DNA of 5,405 bases from Ornithomonoglobus_A sp045537455 (GTDB taxonomy: Bacteria; Bacillota; Clostridia; UBA1381): the NCBI GenBank assembly GCA_045537455.1, contig JAZSPM010000185.1, positions 1 through 5,405 on the forward strand. Direction: 5' to 3'. The number at the start of each line of letters is the position of its first letter. The first letter of the stretch is position 1. Positions 1 to 5,405 of the stretch are shown here, one piece after another. A program made the position numbers and the translations under genes. The notes beneath the pieces were generated by a model. That model was not told the DNA's origin. It saw only the letters and a program-made list of their open reading frames with translations, and did not search any database.

Positions 1-186
1 ATTAACGGCAATAACTCCCGGTGTACATTGTGAAATTGCATAATAGTCAAGAAGCTCTTCTTCTGTTGCCCATTTATTTATCTCAACAATTTCTCTTTGC
101 AAAATAGAAAGCATTGCATATCCGCCGCCGAATGTGAATGCTCCGATTTTTGCAAACGTAAAAAACAGTTTCCAAAGTGTTTTCAT
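1..186 (-). CDS. chrA: Chromate transporter (CHR) family membrane protein, N-terminal part
   Basis: Only the first 62 codons are in the window; the gene continues past the left edge. The start is ATG at 186-184, preceded on the minus strand by GAAAGGAAAA, a good ribosome binding site. The peptide opens with the amphipathic stretch MKTLWKLFFTFAKIGAFTFG and carries two hallmarks of the CHR family: the glycine run FGGGYAML (about residues 19-26) and QCTPGVIAVN (about 53-62), which follows a charged loop containing WATEEELLDYYAIS. Family members are inner-membrane proteins linked to chromate efflux, but most gut homologues have no tested substrate. In Firmicutes the gene is often short (around 180-190 residues) and occurs as a tandem pair acting as a heterodimer; whether that holds here lies outside the window. 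It is divergent from the M14 peptidase gene and its start lies 15 bp from a repeat element. Family assignment is confident; the chromate role is by homology only. Confidence 0.88.
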   Translation of the reverse strand, partial: MKTLWKLFFTFAKIGAFTFGGGYAMLSILQREIVEINKWATEEELLDYYAISQCTPGVIAVN

Positions 187-200
187 TATATTTTCCTTTC

Positions 201-216
201 AATAAATTATTGTTTA
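201..216 (+). repeat. Left terminal inverted repeat of the element
   Basis: AATAAATTATTGTTTA is the exact reverse complement of 414-429. Identity stops at once on both sides (200 against 430 and 217 against 413 do not pair). On the minus strand it lies within the chrA leader, ending directly before the ribosome binding site. Confidence 0.8.
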
Positions 217-413
217 TATAAGCCTTCCCCTCGAGGGGAAGGGGGACCGCTTGCGGTGGATGAGGTGGATAAAATTTTTGTTTTAACGCCGTTTCACGGC
301 TACACCTCATCAGTCAGCTAACGCTGACAGCTTCCCCTCTTTCAGTTTCGCTTGCGAAACCGGCTTTGCCGCTTTTGCCAAAGCAAAAGTGAAATGGGAA
401 GCCTTTGCCTCAC

Positions 414-429
414 TAAACAATAATTTATT
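414..429 (-). repeat. Right terminal inverted repeat of the element
   Basis: TAAACAATAATTTATT is the exact reverse complement of 201-216. It lies in the leader of the M14 peptidase gene, 13 bp before its ribosome binding site. Confidence 0.8.
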
Positions 430-442
430 AAACAAATCCATT

Positions 443-448
443 GGAGGA
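443..448 (+). promoter_or_regulatory. Ribosome binding site that fixes the M14 peptidase start
   Basis: GGAGGA lies about 7 nt before ATG 455. The in-frame upstream ATG at 389 has no such site and would add 22 codons translated from the repeat element, so 455 is the better start. Confidence 0.85.
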
Positions 449-454
449 ACCCAT

Positions 455-1324
455 ATGTGCTATGACTACAAGCGTCTTATACGAGACATTAAAATATTAA
501 CTGAAAATTATGGTGATTTTCTTGAAAGCTTTTCAATAGGTGAAACGGTTATGGGCAAAAAAATACCGTGTATGAAGCTTGGAAACGGAGAAAAAAAGCT
601 ATTGCTTATAGGGTCGCATCACGGTCTTGAATATTTGACGTCCGCATTTTTAACAAAGTTTTTATCAAATTACATAGTAAAGCTTATAACGGACAGCGAA
701 TATTTCGGATATAACATAAAAGAGCTTCACGAAAAGCTTACGCTATATATTATCCCAATGCTTAATCCCGACGGTGTAGATATAGCCGTAAATGGGCTTG
801 ACATAACCAATCCGCACCATCGCAGGCTGATAAGCATGGTCGGAATACACAGCTTTAACAGTGTATGGCAGGCAAATGCCAAAGGCGTTGATATTAATCA
901 CAACTACGATGCAAACTGGAAAATGACAGTCAGCCGTCCGTCACCGTCAAAATACGGTGGTACAGCGGCGGAATCAGAGCCTGAAACCCAATCAGCAGTA
1001 AAATTTATACGTGATAATAATATTGATATGCTTTTGTGCTTTCACAGTCAAGGAAGAGAAATATATTATGATTTTGACGGGCTGACCGCTGTACGCTCGG
1101 AAGAAATCGCAAAACGTATGGCAAGAGAAAGTGGATACGCTGTTGCCATTCCTACAGGAAGTGCCTCCTATGGTGGCTGTAAGGATTGGTTTATAAAGGA
1201 ATTCGGAAAAGAAGGCTTTACAATAGAAATAGGGAAAGGCAAAAACCCTCTCCCTATGCAAATGCTTGATGACGTCTACGAAGAAAACGCAAGGATTGTT
1301 CTAACCGCCATGACGGAAGCTTAA
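455..1324 (+). CDS. M14-family zinc carboxypeptidase, gamma-D-glutamyl-diaminoacid peptidase-like
   Basis: A 289-residue, apparently cytoplasmic metallopeptidase with no signal peptide or membrane segment. The M14 zinc site is complete: HGLE gives ligands H56 and E59, and the third ligand is H197 in CFHSQG. The general base is E258 in FTIEIGKG. The fold-specific NPDG turn is at 104-107. At the position where classical carboxypeptidases have Asn-Arg (NRN) this protein has NHN (148-150, in GVDINHNYDANW), so the arginine that grips a free C-terminal carboxylate is missing. That fits the branch cleaving gamma-D-Glu-diaminopimelate bonds in peptidoglycan peptides better than digestive carboxypeptidases. 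The lack of an export signal suggests muropeptide recycling or a sporulation role; this is inference. The gene stands alone, divergent from chrA, and its TAA stop overlaps the hisF stop on the other strand. Fold and zinc chemistry are confident, substrate less so. Confidence 0.88.
   Translation: MCYDYKRLIRDIKILTENYGDFLESFSIGETVMGKKIPCMKLGNGEKKLLLIGSHHGLEYLTSAFLTKFLSNYIVKLITDSEYFGYNIKELHEKLTLYIIPMLNPDGVDIAVNGLDITNPHHRRLISMVGIHSFNSVWQANAKGVDINHNYDANWKMTVSRPSPSKYGGTAAESEPETQSAVKFIRDNNIDMLLCFHSQGREIYYDFDGLTAVRSEEIAKRMARESGYAVAIPTGSASYGGCKDWFIKEFGKEGFTIEIGKGKNPLPMQMLDDVYEENARIVLTAMTEA
1229..1257 (-). terminator. Possible hisHF terminator inside the opposing peptidase gene
   Basis: Read on the minus strand, ATAGGGAGAGG (1257-1247) pairs with CCTTTCCCTAT (1239-1229) across a 7-nt loop, giving an 11-bp stem with one G-U wobble; on the plus strand that pair becomes an A-C mismatch. 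The following minus-strand bases TTCTATTG are only moderately T-rich. It lies 64 nt past the hisF stop, the first good hairpin there, and since the two genes overlap a terminator for hisHF has to sit in peptidase coding DNA. The same bases encode the residues just after catalytic E258, so chance is possible. Confidence 0.4.
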
Positions 1325-2082
1325 ATTCTTACACTTTCACCGTTGTCTCTTAAATATTTTTTTAAATCGCAGATTTCGATTTCTTTAAAATGGAACAGAC
1401 TTGCCGCAAGAACGGCATCCGCCTTGCCTTCCGTAAAGGCATCCAAGAAATGCTTCATATTCCCTGCACCGCCCGATGCGATGACAGGGATATTTGCGTT
1501 TTCGCTTATTGCACGTGTCAGCTCAATATCATATCCTGCCTTTGTTCCGTCGCAGTCCATGCTTGTGAGCAAAATTTCGCCTGCACCTAATTCCTCGGCT
1601 TTTTTTGCCCATTCAAGAGCATCTATGCCCGTGTTTACACGTCCGCCGTTCAAGTATATATCCCAGCCGGAATTATCGGCTCTGCGTTTTGCATCAATAG
1701 CACACACAACGCACTGACGTCCGAATTTTTCTGCCGCTTCGGTTATAAGCTCAGGACGCTTTATTGCCGCACTGTTAACGGAAACCTTATCGGCTCCTGC
1801 ATTCAATATTCTTCTGAAATCCTCAACAGTTCTTATTCCGCCTCCGACAGTAAACGGAATAAATACATTTTCCGCAACACGCTTAACCATATCGGTAACA
1901 GTCTCACGTGCATCGGAGGAGGCCGTTATATCAAGGAACACAAGCTCATCTGCTCCTGCCTTATCATATGCCTTTGCACACTCAACAGGGTCGCCGGCAT
2001 CTATAAGATTTACAAAGTTTACTCCCTTTACCACGCGTCCGTCCTTAACGTCAAGACATGGTATTATTCTTTTTGCGTACAT
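1321..2082 (-). CDS. hisF: Imidazole glycerol phosphate synthase, cyclase subunit HisF
   Basis: HisF takes ammonia from HisH and converts PRFAR to imidazole glycerol phosphate and AICAR in cytoplasmic histidine synthesis. The 253-residue protein is full length for this (beta/alpha)8 barrel. The catalytic aspartates are D11 (in CLDVKDGRVVKG) and D130 (in CAIDAKR). The phosphate-binding loops are VGGGIRT (79-85) and ASGGAG (202-207). The ring of charged residues gating the ammonia channel in the Thermotoga enzyme is present as R5, E46, K99 and E169. Residue 27 is Ile where Thermotoga has Arg in mobile loop 1, a position that varies in the family. The start ATG at 2082 lies 1 bp after the hisH TGA and is preceded by GGGAGG (2096-2091) inside the hisH end, so translation is coupled. 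The TAA stop overlaps the stop of the convergent peptidase gene by 4 bp (TTAA). Confidence 0.97.
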   Translation of the reverse strand: MYAKRIIPCLDVKDGRVVKGVNFVNLIDAGDPVECAKAYDKAGADELVFLDITASSDARETVTDMVKRVAENVFIPFTVGGGIRTVEDFRRILNAGADKVSVNSAAIKRPELITEAAEKFGRQCVVCAIDAKRRADNSGWDIYLNGGRVNTGIDALEWAKKAEELGAGEILLTSMDCDGTKAGYDIELTRAISENANIPVIASGGAGNMKHFLDAFTEGKADAVLAASLFHFKEIEICDLKKYLRDNGESVRI

Positions 2083-2083
2083 A

Positions 2084-2683
2084 TCAATTACCTCCCAGTG
2101 CTACGAATTTACGAAGTATGCTCATACCGGCTTCACCGCTTTTTTCAGGGTGGAACTGTACCGCAAAAACATTCCCCTTTTCAACTGCAACACCTAATTT
2201 TTCGCCGTATTCCGTATATGCCGAAATAATATCGGTATCGGGTGTTGTAAGATAATATGAATGAACGAAATAAACGTAATCCTCTGATAAAATTTTACTT
2301 TCCTTTGCAAGTTCTAAGCTGTTCCAGCCCATATGTGGAATTTTCAGTCCACAATCAGGAATTTTTACACACTTACCCTTGAAAAGTCCAAGCCCCTCAA
2401 CTCCCGGTGCTTCCTCACTCGCTTCAAACATAAGCTGTAAGCCAAGACAAATTCCAAGCAATGGCGTATTATTTTCAACTACCTGCTTTATGACAGGTAC
2501 AAGACCTGATTTTGTAAGTGCATTCATGGCATCACCAAAAGCCCCTACCCCCGGAAGAATCACTTTATCTGCTTTCAGAATTGTTTCAATGTCACCTGTT
2601 ATAACATTTTCCGCACTCAAAAAGTCAAGTGCGTTTTTTACACTGTGCAGATTCCCTGCACCGTAATCTATTATTGCAATCAT
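2084..2683 (-). CDS. hisH: Imidazole glycerol phosphate synthase, glutamine amidotransferase subunit HisH
   Basis: A class I glutamine amidotransferase of 199 residues, the usual HisH length, supplying ammonia to HisF. It begins with the typical MIAIIDYGAGNLHSV. The triad is C79 (in GICLGLQ), H178 and E180 (in QFHPEKSG). The oxyanion-region motif PGVGAF is at 44-49, and PHMGWN (116-121) and HSYY (141-144) are also family signatures. I chose ATG 2683 because AAAGGA (2696-2691) precedes it by 7 nt and the conserved family N-terminus starts there; an in-frame ATG at 2752 would add 23 unconserved codons and lies upstream of the predicted transcription start. It is the first gene of a two-gene hisHF transcript with its own promoter. 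The leader of about 34 nt is too short for a T-box or attenuator. No hisA, hisB, hisD or hisG is adjacent. Confidence 0.97.
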   Translation of the reverse strand: MIAIIDYGAGNLHSVKNALDFLSAENVITGDIETILKADKVILPGVGAFGDAMNALTKSGLVPVIKQVVENNTPLLGICLGLQLMFEASEEAPGVEGLGLFKGKCVKIPDCGLKIPHMGWNSLELAKESKILSEDYVYFVHSYYLTTPDTDIISAYTEYGEKLGVAVEKGNVFAVQFHPEKSGEAGMSILRKFVALGGN

Positions 2684-2723
2684 ATGTATGTCCTTTCTGC
2701 TATATGATATTTCACACATATTT

Positions 2724-2752
2724 ATTATATAAAAAATCCCTTCATGTGTCAA
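2724..2752 (-). promoter_or_regulatory. Perfect consensus sigma-A promoter for hisHF
   Basis: On the minus strand, TTGACA (2752-2747) and TATAAT (2729-2724) are both exact consensus matches with a spacer of exactly 17 bp (2746-2730). Transcription should start near 2717, about 34 nt before the hisH ATG. The -35 box is the loop of the upstream operon's terminator hairpin, and the spacer contains the hairpin's 3' arm and T-tract. It is the only match of this quality that I saw in the intergenic DNA. Confidence 0.85.
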
Positions 2753-2764
2753 GCATAAAGGGAT
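2731..2764 (-). terminator. Intrinsic terminator of the activase-GRE operon
   Basis: On the minus strand ATCCCTTTATG (2764-2754) pairs with CATGAAGGGAT (2746-2736) around the loop CTTGACA, an 11-bp stem with one G-U wobble, followed by a run of five or more T (2735-2731). It begins 11 nt after the GRE stop codon. The plus strand has A's after the stem and would not terminate. Confidence 0.85.
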
Positions 2765-2775
2765 AAAAAATTTAA

Positions 2776-4743
2776 TTATACTCCGTATTCTGTTCTTTGT
2801 ATGATGTGATTCTGGAACTTGACATCAAGCTCATTGAAATATCCGCTCCAACCCCAAACACGCACAATCAGATTAGGATACTTTTCAGGATTCTTTTGTG
2901 CATCTATAAGACGCTCGCGGTTTATAGAATTTAACTGAAGCTGATGACCGCCCCTGTTTATATATTCCTTTACAAGCATAGCTGTCTTTTTTATTCCTAT
3001 ATCATTACGCAAAACAGTATCGTGAATTTCTATCGTCATAGGTCCTCCGTTTATGATATTTGTTAAATCATATTTTGTAAATGACTGAATGACAGAAAGC
3101 AATCCCTCGGTTTTTGCGTTCAATGAAGGCGAAAAGCTTGATGAATACGGGTAACCTGCATACCTACCGTCGGCAGTTGCCCCACACTTCTCTCCCCTCC
3201 ACATATATTCCTGAGCACTTCCTGTTCCTGCTCTCATTGTTCTTCTCCCGTGTTTGCGGTTATTGAAGTTCTTTGAGAATGTATCCATCAGGAAAACAGC
3301 AATATCATCAACATAGTCATCGTTATTTCCCATTTTAGGGCTTTCTATAAGCAGATTTCTAAGCTCTGAATATCCTTCAAAGTTATTTTCAAGAGCTTTT
3401 AAAAGGTCATCCTTTGTTATGCTCTTTTCATCAAACACATTCTTTTTAATCGCCGCAAGAGCATCGGAAGCATTCGCAATACCTGCACCGTGACAACCGT
3501 AGTTATTGTATTTTGTTCCGTCCCACATATCAGTAAGACTCTCTATACATCCGTCCATGAATATTGATAAAATAGGGCTTTTTGTTTCTTTATGAGTAGC
3601 AAATCTATCGTAAACAGCGTCACACTCCTGTACAATCTCTTTCCTTACTTCTTCTTTAAGCTCATCAAATGTGTTACATTTTTGCAGACTTTTCTTAATT
3701 ACACGGTTTACAATATTAGGAAAATCCATAACTCCGTAATTCGGAATATCCGCTCCGCAGTTAGGTATAATATATTCCCAACACGCAGCAACTGCATAGT
3801 CAAGTGCATCCTCTCTGTCATAGCCAAGTTTTACAAGTCCTTCAACAACAACATCATCATTACAGTACTGCGGAAAACCTAAGCCCACCTTTGTAAGATG
3901 TGTTGCAAACTCATACAGCTCATCAGGTGTATTTTTACCTACACGCAAATTAATTTTAGGGTCTATCAGCTTAAGTTCCAGTGATGCCTCCATACACATT
4001 CTTGAAAGCTCGTTATACATACTGTTCCCGTCACCATCAAATCCGCCAAGCACCATACTCTGACCGTTATCACCCGTCTGAACTCCAAAATATATGTCAC
4101 CGTCTATATTAAGAGAAATAAAGAATTCCTCAAGAGTCTCAAACAGCTCTTCATCTGTTACACCTTTAGCTTTATCGCTCAGATAGAAAGGATACATATA
4201 CTGGTCAAAACGTCCAATCGTCATGTGGATACAAAAGCCGTTACGCAGAAAATACTGACACATCTTCATAAACACGCATGCCTCATAAAATGTTTCAGCA
4301 CCCTTATGAGGAATTTTACAAAGTGCGTTATATAATCTGTCATTACCCTGCTCCTTTGCAAAATCTCTGTATTTATCAGAAAACTCCAATATAACATCAA
4401 CGCTGTCAAGCATCATCTGACCATATTCAAGCTTTTCTTTGTCGTCTGTTTTTGACATAGCTTCTTTTATTTGCTCTGCTATTTTATCAAAACCGCAGTT
4501 CATTACTCTTGCGTAATTCGGTGTTACGTTTCCCATATGCGGTACTATTATATTGTCAGTGCTTCTGTTAAAGCCAAAATCGTCCTGCTCATACAAAACA
4601 GGCTTTTCATTTTCTATTACAGACCTGAAATTTTCCGCAAAGCTTTTCTTGCCGTCATAAGCAAATTGCTCCACATGGCCTCTTTTTGCTCTGTAGTCTT
4701 TCTTATTCAGTTGCTCCAATAAGAATTTTACTTTTTCTGTCAT
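2776..4743 (-). CDS. Glycyl radical enzyme, pyruvate formate-lyase-like, substrate unassigned
   Basis: A 655-residue oxygen-sensitive radical enzyme of the PFL superfamily. The C-terminal glycyl radical loop is VRVWGWSGYF, placing the radical on G631. It is preceded by the family blocks GATADGRYAGYPYSSSFSPS (521-540) and HQLQLNSINRE (600-610). The thiyl cysteine is probably C321 in AACWEYIIPN; the Cys-X-Glu arrangement (C321, E323) resembles the GCVE motif of eliminase-type members such as choline lyase and glycerol dehydratase, not the Cys-Cys pair of true pyruvate formate-lyase. So C-X elimination, dehydration or decarboxylation is more likely than pyruvate cleavage, but I cannot name the substrate. 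It is about 100-200 residues shorter than PFL (759) and CutC-type enzymes (near 850), with the shortfall apparently towards the N-terminus. The ATG at 4743 has AAGGAG (4758-4753) overlapping the activase stop codon. It is followed by a strong terminator. No microcompartment-shell gene is visible. Confidence 0.93.
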   Translation of the reverse strand: MTEKVKFLLEQLNKKDYRAKRGHVEQFAYDGKKSFAENFRSVIENEKPVLYEQDDFGFNRSTDNIIVPHMGNVTPNYARVMNCGFDKIAEQIKEAMSKTDDKEKLEYGQMMLDSVDVILEFSDKYRDFAKEQGNDRLYNALCKIPHKGAETFYEACVFMKMCQYFLRNGFCIHMTIGRFDQYMYPFYLSDKAKGVTDEELFETLEEFFISLNIDGDIYFGVQTGDNGQSMVLGGFDGDGNSMYNELSRMCMEASLELKLIDPKINLRVGKNTPDELYEFATHLTKVGLGFPQYCNDDVVVEGLVKLGYDREDALDYAVAACWEYIIPNCGADIPNYGVMDFPNIVNRVIKKSLQKCNTFDELKEEVRKEIVQECDAVYDRFATHKETKSPILSIFMDGCIESLTDMWDGTKYNNYGCHGAGIANASDALAAIKKNVFDEKSITKDDLLKALENNFEGYSELRNLLIESPKMGNNDDYVDDIAVFLMDTFSKNFNNRKHGRRTMRAGTGSAQEYMWRGEKCGATADGRYAGYPYSSSFSPSLNAKTEGLLSVIQSFTKYDLTNIINGGPMTIEIHDTVLRNDIGIKKTAMLVKEYINRGGHQLQLNSINRERLIDAQKNPEKYPNLIVRVWGWSGYFNELDVKFQNHIIQRTEYGV

Positions 4744-4757
4744 TTTTATTCTCTCCT

Positions 4758-5405
4758 TTATAAAATTTTAGTTTTTATTCCAAAGCTTTCAAATATCTCT
4801 GTTTGTGTATTACTTTCAGCAGATATATTAAGCTCATATTCCCTGCCGGTCATTTTATACTTACTGCCTGCCATTTTGTTATACGGCATAAGCTCCGCAT
4901 AGTCTGCACCGTTTTTTTGCATTATTTTGCAGATTTCTGTTATATTTTCTTTTGTATCTGTAATACCAGGAATAAGCGGTATTCGCACCACATACTCTTT
5001 TTTGCTTTGTGTAAGCATTTCAAAATTTTTAAGAATATTCCTGTTTGATACTCCCGTATACTCCCTGTGCAAAACATCATTTGCAAGCTTTAAATCAAAC
5101 AGAAAATAATCTGCTCTTTCAAGTACCCTTTTAAAAATTTCACTCTCACAAAATCCGCTCGTCTGAACAGCCGTATGTAAATCACCTTTTAAAATATCAA
5201 GACATTCAATTAAAAATTCACTTTGTGCCAATGGCTCTCCGCCTGAAAAAGTAACACCGCCGTCACGAAGCATATCTTTATTTTTAAGGAGCTTTTCACA
5301 AAGTGCTTGTGCTTCATACCTTTTACCGCATACTCTTAATAAATTCCTCGGACAGACTTTAATACTGTCTTGTGTATAACATATTCTGTCGTTTTTTATA
5401 TCAGC
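4758..5405 (-). CDS. Glycyl radical enzyme activating enzyme (radical SAM), N-terminus outside window
   Basis: The last 215 codons of a radical-SAM activase; the N-terminus with the CxxxCxxC cluster lies beyond the right edge. An internal ATG at 5273 is not the start, because the frame stays open and conserved to the window end. Counting from the first visible residue: TFSGGEPL (52-59) is the SAM-binding GGE motif, QTSG is at 81-84, DLKLAND at 104-110, the TG/N block of activases at about 117-121 (TGVSN), RIPLIPG at 141-147, and MPYNKMAGSKYKM towards the C-terminus. The segment before the GGE motif, where many activases hold two ferredoxin-type 4Fe-4S clusters, shows C9 and C18-P but lacks the spacing of a full cluster. 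It abstracts a hydrogen from the GRE glycine using SAM and a 4Fe-4S cluster. The gene precedes the GRE by 14 bp, so the two form an operon whose promoter is outside the window. Confidence 0.95.
   Translation of the reverse strand, partial: ADIKNDRICYTQDSIKVCPRNLLRVCGKRYEAQALCEKLLKNKDMLRDGGVTFSGGEPLAQSEFLIECLDILKGDLHTAVQTSGFCESEIFKRVLERADYFLFDLKLANDVLHREYTGVSNRNILKNFEMLTQSKKEYVVRIPLIPGITDTKENITEICKIMQKNGADYAELMPYNKMAGSKYKMTGREYELNISAESNTQTEIFESFGIKTKIL

Larger units (their letters stand above)
201..429. repeat. MITE-like intergenic element with 16-bp terminal inverted repeats and multiple hairpins
   Basis: The gap between the divergent genes holds a 229-bp structured element. Its ends are a perfect 16-bp inverted repeat (201-216 against 414-429). 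Just inside is an imperfect pair, AAGCCTTCCC (220-229) against GGGAAGCCTT (396-405). Between them lie seven small hairpins: the 20-bp palindrome at 223-242 centred on CTCGAG; ACCGC/GCGGT at 246-257; GCCGT/ACGGC at 288-300; GTCAGC/GCTGAC at 313-328; GTTTCGC/GCGAAAC at 345-360; CGGC/GCCG at 361-371; and CTTTTGC/GCAAAAG at 372-389. Longer-range pairs are also present: GATGAGGTG (259-267) with CACCTCATC (303-311), and GAGGGGAAG (233-241) with CTTCCCCTC (331-339). There is no transposase and no convincing ORF. From memory, similar CTTCCCC/CCTCATC-type elements are dispersed in gut clostridial genomes, which I cannot check here. No clear target-site duplication was seen. It may also act as a structured RNA or transcription barrier. 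Confidence 0.75.

Noticed and set aside
83..321. Two small open frames (83-310 minus, 97-321 plus) over the chrA start and the repeat
   Set aside because: Both run through hairpins, lack family resemblance and ribosome binding sites, and clash with the clear chrA frame.
201..429. CRISPR array or tandem repeat in the gap
   Set aside because: The repeats are inverted hairpins of different sequence, not direct repeats with regular spacers.
389..454. 22-codon N-terminal extension of the peptidase starting at ATG 389
   Set aside because: It is translated from the repeat element, has no ribosome binding site, and the GGAGGA at 443-448 points to ATG 455.
1364..1382. AAATCG/CGATTT inverted repeat just after the peptidase stop, as a peptidase terminator
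   Set aside because: Only a 6-bp AT-rich stem followed by CTTTAAAA, and it encodes hisF; too weak to call.
1321..2683. HisF/HisH as surface-polysaccharide amidotransferase homologues (WbuY/WbuZ-like)
   Set aside because: All histidine-pathway catalytic and channel-gating residues are present and no polysaccharide gene is nearby.
2684..2752. Longer hisH starting at ATG 2752
   Set aside because: The extra 23 codons cover the terminator 3' arm and the -10 box; the family N-terminus MIAIIDYGAGN begins at 2683 with its own ribosome binding site.
2776..4743. True pyruvate formate-lyase (pflB)
   Set aside because: No Cys-Cys active-site pair, much shorter length, and a Cys-X-Glu motif instead.

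Overview
The window looks like chromosomal DNA from an AT-rich, anaerobic gut-type member of the Clostridia (Firmicutes). The grounds are strong AGGAGG-type ribosome binding sites, a consensus TTGACA/TATAAT housekeeping promoter, an oxygen-sensitive glycyl radical enzyme with its radical-SAM activase, and a hairpin-rich intergenic repeat of a type I associate with gut Clostridia. The species cannot be named from sequence alone.

Layout. (1) Positions 1-186, minus strand: the first 62 codons of a chromate-transporter (CHR) family membrane protein, running off the left edge. (2) 187-454: the gap between divergent genes. It is mostly filled by a 229-bp MITE-like element (201-429) bounded by 16-bp perfect inverted repeats and packed with seven small hairpins. 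(3) 455-1324, plus strand: a cytoplasmic M14-family zinc peptidase, probably acting on peptidoglycan peptides. (4) 1321-2683, minus strand: hisH and hisF, the two subunits of imidazole glycerol phosphate synthase, translationally coupled and meeting the peptidase gene tail-to-tail with a 4-bp overlap. (5) 2724-2764: a compact junction where the terminator of the upstream operon and a perfect consensus promoter for hisHF share the same bases. (6) 2776-5405, minus strand: a two-gene operon, radical-SAM activase (partial, runs off the right edge) then a 655-residue glycyl radical enzyme (GRE) whose substrate I cannot assign.

How the genes work together. The activase installs the glycyl radical on the GRE, and the two are co-transcribed with the GRE ribosome binding site overlapping the activase stop codon. 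HisH makes ammonia from glutamine and passes it to HisF, which forms imidazole glycerol phosphate for histidine synthesis and AICAR for purine synthesis. No other his gene is present in the window. The peptidase and the chromate-type transporter are functionally unconnected as far as can be seen, but their 5' leaders carry the same 16-bp sequence supplied by the two ends of the repeat element.

The most interesting items are the unassigned GRE/activase pair, the promoter built into a terminator hairpin, the inverted-repeat element between divergent genes, and a possible hisHF terminator hidden inside the opposing peptidase gene.
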